Origin: an uncultured Clostridia bacterium
GTDB taxonomy: Bacteria; Bacillota; Clostridia; Peptostreptococcales; Anaerovoracaceae
Reading direction: 5' to 3'
Length of the DNA stretch: 12,071 bases
Assembly (NCBI GenBank): GCA_934277495.1
Contig: CAKQUI010000068.1
Coordinates: 1 to 12,071 of the forward strand
Position numbers and translations under genes: made by a program. Under the pieces are notes generated by a model that saw only the letters and a program-made list of their open reading frames with translations, ran no database searches and had not been told where the DNA came from. How positions within the stretch are numbered: the first letter of the stretch is position 1; every line of letters starts with the position of its first letter. Shown piece by piece: positions 7,226 through 12,071 of the stretch.

Positions 7226-7253
7226 ATGATACACTTTTATACTGGACTGTCAA
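7226..7253 (-). promoter_or_regulatory. Predicted trxA promoter
   Basis: A perfect TTGACA (7253-7248) stands 16 bases upstream of TATCAT (7231-7226); a TATAAT also overlaps slightly downstream (7226-7221). The start would fall about 30-35 bases ahead of the ATG at 7186. Confidence 0.6.
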
Positions 7254-7294
7254 GGTGAAATTTGTACATATCACAGCTTGTATCTTTCATCATC

Positions 7295-7323
7295 TTGTCA
7301 GAAAAACCCGGCTGCATTATAAT
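7295..7323 (+). promoter_or_regulatory. Predicted sigma-A promoter of the sigma-54 regulator
   Basis: TTGTCA (7295-7300), a 17-base spacer and a perfect TATAAT (7318-7323). The start near 7330 gives a leader of about 30 bases; GGAGGTG (7350-7356) is 5 bases before the ATG at 7362. The regulator thus seems to be made from an ordinary sigma-A promoter. Confidence 0.7.
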
Positions 7324-7361
7324 ATCAGTTACCAGCCACAGCATGATACGGAGGTGCAGAT

Positions 7362-8732
7362 ATGCATGACATTACGATAGACAGTATCAGTATAGAAGAA
7401 CTGCTCCCTATACTGAACGGAATAAGCGACGCTGTTTTCATAGACGACGGCGACGGCCGTTTTATATGGTGCAATACCGCTTGCGAGGAACTCTACAGGA
7501 TATCATGCAGCGAAACATGCGGCCGATACATTGAAGAACTTGAAGAGACAGGCATATTCTCTCCATCTGTAGCCCGACGTGTCATAGCTGAAAAACGTGA
7601 GATAACGATGATACATGAAAACAGATACGGACTGAAGCTTCTCACCACCGGTCGTCCACTGATGGACAGCTCCGGCAATGTTTCAAAAGTCATAACAACA
7701 TCGAGAGATATAACACATCTGACCGACCTGCAGAGCAGGCTGAACTCTGCGGACCAGCCTGAAGACAGCGACCGCAGCGTATATTTTGAGAACAGTGATA
7801 TCATAGCTGCCAGTCATGCTATGCAGAATGTCATGACACTGACAAAACGCCTTGCATCAGTAGACTCGACAGTACTGATAACCGGTGAATCCGGAGCAGG
7901 CAAAGGCGTCATCGCCAGATTTCTGCATGATGAAGGCAGCCGCAGCAGCGGTCCTTTCATAACAGTAAACTGTGGAGCTATACCAGAAAACCTCATCGAG
8001 TCAGAACTGTTCGGCTATGTGCCTGGTGCATTCACAGGATCACGTGCCGGCGGCAAAAGCGGTCTGTTCGAAGCTGCTCAGCACGGTACTATCTTTCTCG
8101 ATGAGATCTCAGAGCTGCCTCTTAATCTCCAGGTCAAGCTGCTGCGAGTGATACAGGAACGTGAAATAACGCCTGTAGGCAGCGTATCATCAGTATCCAT
8201 AGACGTCCGTGTCATATCTGCAACAAATCGTGATCTGCTGAAGCTTGTCCGTGAAAACAAGTTCAGAGAAGATCTCTACTACAGACTCAATGTAGTCCCG
8301 GTGAACGTGCCGCCGCTGCGCAGCCGCCCTGACGACATACTGCCGCTGATACAGATGAGCCTTTCAAAATACAACAAAAAACTCAACGAAAACAAGACCA
8401 TAAATCCTGAGGCCCTGGCTGTACTGCTCAAATACCCATGGCCAGGCAATATCAGAGAGCTCCAGAATATCATAGAACGCCTGATAATAATATCCGGAAG
8501 CAGCCGGATAAATGAAACTGATCTGCCAGCTTTCATACATCAGGCTGCAGACAACAATACAGATACAGCCGTTCCCCTTGCTGACGCCATGGAAAAAGCT
8601 GAAAAAAAGATTCTTGCCGATGCTCTCGCAGCGTATGGTTCCACAAGAGCCATGGCACGCATGCTCAAAGTCAGTCAGCCTACCATAGTAAGAAAGCTGC
8701 ACAAATACGGTCTCAGTAAAAACAGCCTGTGA
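7362..8732 (+). CDS. PAS-domain sigma-54-dependent transcriptional activator
   Basis: The 456-residue enhancer-binding protein has three parts. An N-terminal PAS-type sensor (about 10-118) is followed by an AAA+ domain (about 143-375) with Walker A GESGAGKG (175-182), the sigma-54 contact loop GAFTGS (222-227), Walker B TIFLDE (243-248), FREDLYYRL (301-309) and WPGNIRELQN (360-369). A C-terminal helix-turn-helix (about 418-452) includes AYGSTRAMARMLKVSQPTIV, closer to the TyrR-type than the classical Fis-type. There is no receiver domain, so a small ligand or redox signal bound by PAS is more likely than phosphorylation. The contact loop ends in S instead of the usual A. The next gene downstream, an aminotransferase with a -24/-12 promoter, is the obvious target. 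The inducer is unknown. Confidence 0.93.
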   Translation: MHDITIDSISIEELLPILNGISDAVFIDDGDGRFIWCNTACEELYRISCSETCGRYIEELEETGIFSPSVARRVIAEKREITMIHENRYGLKLLTTGRPLMDSSGNVSKVITTSRDITHLTDLQSRLNSADQPEDSDRSVYFENSDIIAASHAMQNVMTLTKRLASVDSTVLITGESGAGKGVIARFLHDEGSRSSGPFITVNCGAIPENLIESELFGYVPGAFTGSRAGGKSGLFEAAQHGTIFLDEISELPLNLQVKLLRVIQEREITPVGSVSSVSIDVRVISATNRDLLKLVRENKFREDLYYRLNVVPVNVPPLRSRPDDILPLIQMSLSKYNKKLNENKTINPEALAVLLKYPWPGNIRELQNIIERLIIISGSSRINETDLPAFIHQAADNNTDTAVPLADAMEKAEKKILADALAAYGSTRAMARMLKVSQPTIVRKLHKYGLSKNSL

Positions 8733-8753
8733 TATCATCCGATCAGAAGCAAA

Positions 8754-8789
8754 TGATACAGAAATGTATCAGCGATTCATTTCTGTATC
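8754..8789. repeat. Palindrome TGATACA-GAAA-TGTATCA within a larger inverted repeat
   Basis: TGATACAGAAATGTATCA (8754-8771) is a perfect dyad with 7-base arms and a 4-base centre. It also forms part of a second perfect inverted repeat, GATACAGAAATG (8755-8766) against CATTTCTGTATC (8778-8789). No T-run follows, so it is not a terminator by itself. It is a candidate regulator-binding site about 300 bases before the sigma-54 promoter. Confidence 0.5.
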
Positions 8790-8844
8790 TGTAATGCAGG
8801 CTGCTGATCTCAGTCAATCCTGTAAATATCTTTCCACTGCCGCT

Positions 8845-8881
8845 GCAAAGTGATGCAAAAATGTATCGCTTTGCTTTTTTT
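8845..8881 (+). terminator. Intrinsic terminator of the sigma-54 regulator
   Basis: GCAAAGTGATGCA (8845-8857) pairs with TGTATCGCTTTGC (8862-8874) over 13 positions, two of them G-U, around an AAAA loop, and seven T follow (8875-8881). It is about 110 bases after the regulator stop. Its central 18 bases resemble the palindrome at 8754-8771 in 15 positions. Confidence 0.82.
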
Positions 8882-8933
8882 GTGGCTTTGCCTGCACACT
8901 CTGTTTATACATAATAAATTTCTCTCTGATATA

Positions 8934-9025
8934 ACATATGCTGATATGTGCTGTTTCTATCACGTTCAAACCTTGTGGTTCCAGTTCATACGATATATTA
9001 TTCATCTGATCCGGATATCATCCGG
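8934..9025. repeat. Two short palindromes upstream of the sigma-54 promoter
   Basis: ACATAT-GCTG-ATATGT (8934-8949) and CCGGAT-ATC-ATCCGG (9011-9025) are perfect dyads lying about 110-125 and 35-50 bases upstream of the -24 element. The first is at a usual enhancer distance. They do not share a sequence with each other, so at most one is likely to be the activator site. Confidence 0.35.
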
Positions 9026-9059
9026 CCAGTTTATGGAGTCTGTACGCTCACAAACGGCA

Positions 9060-9075
9060 TGGCAATTGCATTGTA
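9060..9075 (+). promoter_or_regulatory. Predicted sigma-54 (-24/-12) promoter
   Basis: TGGCA (9060-9064) and TTGTA (9071-9075) have the correct sigma-54 register: consensus TGGCAC-N5-TTGCA, with GG and G of the two elements spaced as required and one mismatch (T for C) in the -12. The start would be near 9086, giving a leader of about 55 bases. The neighbouring sigma-54 activator gene supports the call. Confidence 0.65.
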
Positions 9076-9091
9076 TATAAGTGAAAACAGG

Positions 9092-9118
9092 ATGCCGGTA
9101 GATCACCTTATCCGGCAT
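9092..9118 (+). repeat. Inverted repeat in the aminotransferase leader
   Basis: ATGCCGG (9092-9098) and CCGGCAT (9112-9118) are perfect 7-base arms 13 bases apart, and two more pairs form past a bulge. It lies between the predicted sigma-54 start and the ribosome binding site and has no T-run, so it is not a terminator. It may be an mRNA stem or a protein-binding dyad. Confidence 0.45.
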
Positions 9119-9140
9119 ACCAGAACAAGGAGGCACTGAA

Positions 9141-10466
9141 ATGTCAGCAATAAAAGATAAGGATATGAAATACAATTTGCATTCATGGTCAGCTCAGGCC
9201 AGTCTCGACCCTGTCGTCGTAACAAAAGCTGAAGGCATATATTTCTGGGACGAAAACGGCAAAAGATATACAGATATGTCATCACAGCTTGTCAACTCCA
9301 ATCTTGGTCACGGCAATAAAGCTGTGATAGATGCTATAACAGAACAGATCAGAAACATACCGTTCATGGGACCGGGATTTGCGATGGAGTGCAGATCAGA
9401 CGCCGCTGAAGCTGTTGTCAAGGCATCCGGTTTCAAAGATGGCGCAAAGGTATTTTTTACCAATGCCGGTGCCGAGTCCAATGAGAATGCTATAAAGATC
9501 GCAAGGCAGTACACTGGCAGACAGAAAATATTCTCGCAGTACAGATGCTATCACGGTTCATCTGCAGGCGCCGGTATGCTTACGGGCGAACCGAGGCATT
9601 TCTACAATGAACCCGGAGGTCCTGGATTTGTAAAATACGATGGTCCATATCTGTACAGAGCCCCCAAAGCGTGCAGTTTCGCAAACTATGATGAAGCTGC
9701 TGATTTCTATCTGGAGCTTCTTGAAAACCAGATACTCTACGAAGGCCCTGAGCAGATAGCTGCCATATGGCTTGAATCGGTAGTAGGCTCCAATGGCGTA
9801 CTGATAGCTCCCGTCCGCTGGTACCAGGGAGTCAGAGCACTGTGCGACAAATATGGTATCCTTATGGTGGCAGACGAAGTCATGTCAGGCTGGTACAGAA
9901 CAGGACGCTGCTTTGCCTTCATGAATTTCGGCTATGAACCTGACATCATCACGTTCGCAAAAGGATGCACATGTGGATATGTACCCCTCGGCGGAGTCAT
10001 CGTCAAAGCTGATATCGCTGGATTCTTTGACAATACGCCACTGGGATGCGGACTGACATATTCCGCACATCCTGCAGGCTGTGCAGCTGCAGTCGCAGCA
10101 CTCAAAGAATACGAACGTCTTGACATAGAAAGCAAAGTCGCCGAAACAGGCAGTATCCTTGCCGACATACTGGACGGATATGTGAGTGTACATCCCTGCG
10201 TGGGAGAAGTGCGGCACATAGGGCTGTTTTCAGCTATAGAACTTGTGAAAAGCAAAGATACAAAAGAACCTCTGGTGCCTTTCGGAAAAGATCCTGACGG
10301 CATCATGGCAAAGATTCTCAGTATGCTCAAAACCGATGGATTCTGGACATACACTCACGAAAATATGATCCTGGTATGTCCGCCCCTTGTCATCACGGCA
10401 GATGAACTCAGAGAAGCCATGGAAATAATGGACAGAGTCCTGGATGCCGTCGATAAAATGATCTGA
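9141..10466 (+). CDS. Class III PLP-dependent aminotransferase (taurine / omega-amino-acid type)
   Basis: The 441-residue cytoplasmic enzyme belongs to fold-type I class III aminotransferases. Its HSWSAQ start (14-19), EGIYFWDENGKRYTDMSSQL (31-50), FFTNAGAESNENAIKIAR (105-122), YHGSSAG, the ADEVMSGWYRTG block (D245 holds the pyridine nitrogen) and TFAKGC with the predicted PLP lysine K274 are present. The HSWSAQ-type N-terminus is closest, as I recall, to the taurine:2-oxoglutarate aminotransferase group. The substrate (taurine, beta-alanine or another omega-amino acid) cannot be decided. It lacks the ArgD pattern seen at 1-472. AAGGAGG is 7 bases before the ATG. Expression appears to be sigma-54 dependent, under the upstream PAS activator; this fits inducible amino acid use rather than biosynthesis. 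Confidence 0.88.
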   Translation: MSAIKDKDMKYNLHSWSAQASLDPVVVTKAEGIYFWDENGKRYTDMSSQLVNSNLGHGNKAVIDAITEQIRNIPFMGPGFAMECRSDAAEAVVKASGFKDGAKVFFTNAGAESNENAIKIARQYTGRQKIFSQYRCYHGSSAGAGMLTGEPRHFYNEPGGPGFVKYDGPYLYRAPKACSFANYDEAADFYLELLENQILYEGPEQIAAIWLESVVGSNGVLIAPVRWYQGVRALCDKYGILMVADEVMSGWYRTGRCFAFMNFGYEPDIITFAKGCTCGYVPLGGVIVKADIAGFFDNTPLGCGLTYSAHPAGCAAAVAALKEYERLDIESKVAETGSILADILDGYVSVHPCVGEVRHIGLFSAIELVKSKDTKEPLVPFGKDPDGIMAKILSMLKTDGFWTYTHENMILVCPPLVITADELREAMEIMDRVLDAVDKMI

Positions 10467-10498
10467 ATGATGCGTAGCTGTCAGGATATCATTGCCTG

Positions 10499-10535
10499 AA
10501 AAAAACACAGCAGTTTTCGATCTGCTGTGTTTTTT
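10499..10535. terminator. Bidirectional terminator between the aminotransferase gene and pfkA
   Basis: AAAAAACACAGCAG (10500-10513) and CTGCTGTGTTTTTT (10522-10535) are perfectly complementary over 14 bases around an 8-base loop, with A-run on one side and T-run on the other. It works in both directions, ending the aminotransferase transcript from the left and the pfkA transcript from the right, and begins 3 bases after the pfkA stop. Confidence 0.93.
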
Positions 10536-10538
10536 GTA

Positions 10539-11498
10539 TCACGCCAGTGTCATCGCCATCCTGTACATGTCCATATCGAAATCTCTTTTCATTTCAAGCG
10601 CTTCCGCCAGATCATAAGCCACGATCTCGCTGCCGCAGATGCCGATGGCCTTGCTCTTTTCATCATCGTAGAGCAGATGCACAGCTCTGGATGCCGTCCT
10701 GCTGGCCAGTATCCTGTCGCTGGCCGATGGTGAGCCGCCACGCTGTATATATCCCGGTACGACTTTTCTTGCCTCGCAGCCTGTGACTTCCTGCAGCATT
10801 TCAGTCAGTCTGTCAGTTCCTATATCTACGCCCTCCGCCTTGATTATGATGCTGTGGAGCTTGCCGGACTGATGTCCCCTTATGACACGCCTGCACACAT
10901 CGTTTACGTCAAGGGGCACCTCAGGCACCAGTATAGCGTCTGCACCTCCTGCCATGCCAGAGTAAAGCGCTATATCGCCGCAGCTTCTGCCCATTACCTC
11001 CACCACTGTGGTACGTTCATGGGAAGATGATGTGTCACGTATATTCGATATCAGCGACAGTACAGTATTCACTGCCGTATCGAAGCCTATAGTAAAATCG
11101 GTATATCCCAGGTCGTTATCTATTGTACCGGGCACGCCCATGACGCTGACTCCGTATGATGAAAGCTCCAGTCCTCCGTGAAGGGATCCGTCGCCTCCGA
11201 TTATCACCAGGCCTTCTATGCCGAAAGCTTCGAGTATCTTTGCAGCATGTGAAAGGCCCTCCTTCGTCCTGAACCGTTCGCTGCGGGCTGTCCTGAGTAT
11301 GGTACCGCCTCTCTGGAGTATATCTCCTGCGGACTCCCAGGTCATTTCTTTTATCTCTCCGTCAAGGAGTCCCTCGTATCCACGCTCTATCCCAAAAACC
11401 TCCATATCAAGAGAAAGTCCTGTCCTCACTGCAGCTCTGACCGCTGCATTCATTCCCGGCGAATCGCCTCCGCTTGTCAGTATACCTATCCTTTTCAT
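10539..11498 (-). CDS. pfkA: ATP-dependent 6-phosphofructokinase
   Basis: The 319-residue enzyme phosphorylates fructose 6-phosphate, the committed step of glycolysis. ILTSGGDSPGMNAAVRA (6-22), IGGDGS (100-105), PGTIDNDL with catalytic D127 (123-130), RDTSSSHERT and VEVMGR (167-171) are all as in bacterial group I enzymes. Glycine at 104 in GGDGS marks ATP use; pyrophosphate-dependent forms have Asp there. Length and numbering match E. coli PfkA without gaps, and the effector-site residues R21, R25, R154 and K213 are kept, but position 54 is W where E. coli has R. GGAGGTG lies 8 bases before the ATG. It follows dnaE by 28 bases, an arrangement common in Clostridia, and ends at the bidirectional terminator. 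Confidence 0.96.
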   Translation of the reverse strand: MKRIGILTSGGDSPGMNAAVRAAVRTGLSLDMEVFGIERGYEGLLDGEIKEMTWESAGDILQRGGTILRTARSERFRTKEGLSHAAKILEAFGIEGLVIIGGDGSLHGGLELSSYGVSVMGVPGTIDNDLGYTDFTIGFDTAVNTVLSLISNIRDTSSSHERTTVVEVMGRSCGDIALYSGMAGGADAILVPEVPLDVNDVCRRVIRGHQSGKLHSIIIKAEGVDIGTDRLTEMLQEVTGCEARKVVPGYIQRGGSPSASDRILASRTASRAVHLLYDDEKSKAIGICGSEIVAYDLAEALEMKRDFDMDMYRMAMTLA

Positions 11499-11526
11499 GA
11501 CAAAATCACCTCCCTGTCATCAAAAA

Positions 11527-12071
11527 TCAGATTTTGAAATTCTCTTTTCCTACTATGTCCGTTATCTCATTTCTGAAAGCCTCGTCCGGCTCTATCCAGA
11601 GGCTCCTGTCAGTCCTGGACGAACCGCCTTTCGGAAAATATATTATTGACTGATATCCGCCTCTGTGCCTGCGCATTATCTCCGTCAGCTTTCTCATTAC
11701 AGCAGAAAGCTCATCTTCAGGCAGCTGCGGCAGCTTTATCTTCACGATGCCTTCAGGCTGGATGTCTTTGTCCCGTGTCCCGGCTGAAGATCCTGCTGCA
11801 CCGCTGCCGTATGTATTTTCCGGCTTTGCATCCTGCATACCTTCTGTATCTCTCAGCTCTTTCAGGTCCACGACTCTGTCGGCAAGTATCTTCGGCACTT
11901 CGCCTTCCTTGAAGTTCACCGTTCCTGAAACAGATACGACAGCGTCTTCTGCAATTAGCTGTTCGCACCTTTCATATACATTCGGGAACACAACGACTTC
12001 GATGGTGCCGTAAAGGTCTTCCAGGTCGACGAACGCCATCATTTTGTTATTCTTCGTTATCAGCGTCTTGC
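11527..12071 (-). CDS. dnaE: DNA polymerase III alpha subunit, C-terminal part (starts beyond the window)
   Basis: The open frame continues to the window edge without a start, so this is the last 180 or so residues of a gene of about 1,100 codons. It opens with KTLITKNNKMMAFVDLEDLYG and IEVVVFP, which is the OB-fold nucleic-acid-binding domain of DnaE-type replicative polymerase alpha subunits. A low-complexity linker (about residues 90-110 of the fragment) follows, and then the C-terminal domain ending KENFKI. The methionine at 12042 lies inside the OB strand and is not a start. The polymerase active site and PHP domain are outside the window. pfkA follows 28 bases later and is probably co-transcribed. 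Confidence 0.93.
   Translation of the reverse strand, partial: KTLITKNNKMMAFVDLEDLYGTIEVVVFPNVYERCEQLIAEDAVVSVSGTVNFKEGEVPKILADRVVDLKELRDTEGMQDAKPENTYGSGAAGSSAGTRDKDIQPEGIVKIKLPQLPEDELSAVMRKLTEIMRRHRGGYQSIIYFPKGGSSRTDRSLWIEPDEAFRNEITDIVGKENFKI

Larger units (their letters stand above)
8733..9140 (+). other. 408-base intergenic control region between regulator and aminotransferase
   Basis: This stretch has no supportable gene. It holds, in order, a palindrome inside a 12-base inverted repeat (8754-8789), a factor-independent terminator (8845-8881), a palindrome ACATATGCTGATATGT (8934-8949), a palindrome CCGGATATCATCCGG (9011-9025), a -24/-12 promoter (9060-9075), an inverted repeat in the predicted leader (9092-9118) and the ribosome binding site AAGGAGG (9127-9133). 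The density of dyads before a sigma-54 promoter suits enhancer-type regulation. The three small open frames here lack ribosome binding sites and family resemblance. Confidence 0.7.

Noticed and set aside
7187..7234. Extended N-terminus for thioredoxin from ATG 7234.
   Set aside because: The extra 16 residues are not typical of thioredoxin, would overlap the predicted -10 region, and the internal ATG at 7186 has the better ribosome binding site.
8755..8789. Inverted repeat directly after the regulator stop as its terminator.
   Set aside because: No T-run follows and the arms are AT-rich; the hairpin at 8845-8881 has a 13-base stem and seven T and is a far better terminator.
8882..8898. TGGC...TGC stretch as a second sigma-54 promoter.
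   Set aside because: The distance between the GG and GC elements is two bases too short; sigma-54 promoters do not tolerate this.
8814..9139. Three small open frames (minus 8814-9005; plus 8850-9080 and 8948-9139) in the region before the aminotransferase gene.
   Set aside because: They overlap a terminator, palindromes and the sigma-54 promoter, lack good ribosome binding sites, have unusual composition (many C, H, F, I) and resemble no family I know.
1..12071. Mobile elements, CRISPR arrays, tRNA/rRNA genes, toxin-antitoxin or phage-defence genes.
   Set aside because: None is visible; all long frames are assigned to core metabolism, translation, sporulation, replication or the sigma-54/aminotransferase pair.

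Overview
The window reads as a chromosomal segment of a spore-forming, moderately AT-rich Firmicute, most likely a Clostridia-class anaerobe. The evidence is the spoIIGA-sigE sporulation pair, the infC-rpmI-rplT operon with a Firmicutes-type leader attenuator, strong AGGAGG-type ribosome binding sites throughout, and a dnaE-pfkA pair as found in Clostridia. It is a mostly core-genome region. I see no mobile element, CRISPR array, tRNA or rRNA gene. The genus cannot be fixed from this sequence.

Layout. Positions 1-7186 are all on the minus strand, so transcription runs from high to low coordinates. trxA (7186-6875) comes first. Next is the translation operon infC-rpmI-rplT (6616-5499), which has its own promoter and a leader with mutually exclusive hairpins, and ends at a strong terminator (5479-5441). 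Next is the sporulation operon spoIIGA-sigE (5332-3746), with a promoter whose -35/-10 spacing is unusually long. Then comes the arginine operon argC-argJ-argB-argD (3575 to beyond position 1), which has its own promoter and two tandem ARG-box-like sequences. sigG, the usual gene after sigE, is not there. Positions 7362-10466 are on the plus strand. They hold a PAS-domain sigma-54 activator and, after a 408-base intergenic region, a class III aminotransferase preceded by a -24/-12 type promoter. A bidirectional terminator (10499-10535) separates this from pfkA and the 3' end of dnaE, both on the minus strand and read toward it.

How the genes work together. ArgB, ArgC, ArgD and ArgJ form the acetylated ornithine branch of arginine synthesis. 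ArgJ recycles the acetyl group, and ArgB has the N-terminal helix and C-terminal signature of arginine-inhibited kinases. SpoIIGA is the membrane protease that activates pro-sigma-E, the product of the next gene. IF3, L35 and L20 are co-expressed and are probably limited by L20 acting on the leader. The sigma-54 activator probably controls the downstream aminotransferase, which resembles the taurine / omega-amino-acid aminotransferase group; its substrate and the PAS ligand are unknown. The least ordinary points are a probable ATA start codon for infC, the attenuator leader, the sigma-54 promoter with several palindromes around it, and the spoIIG-like long-spacer promoter.
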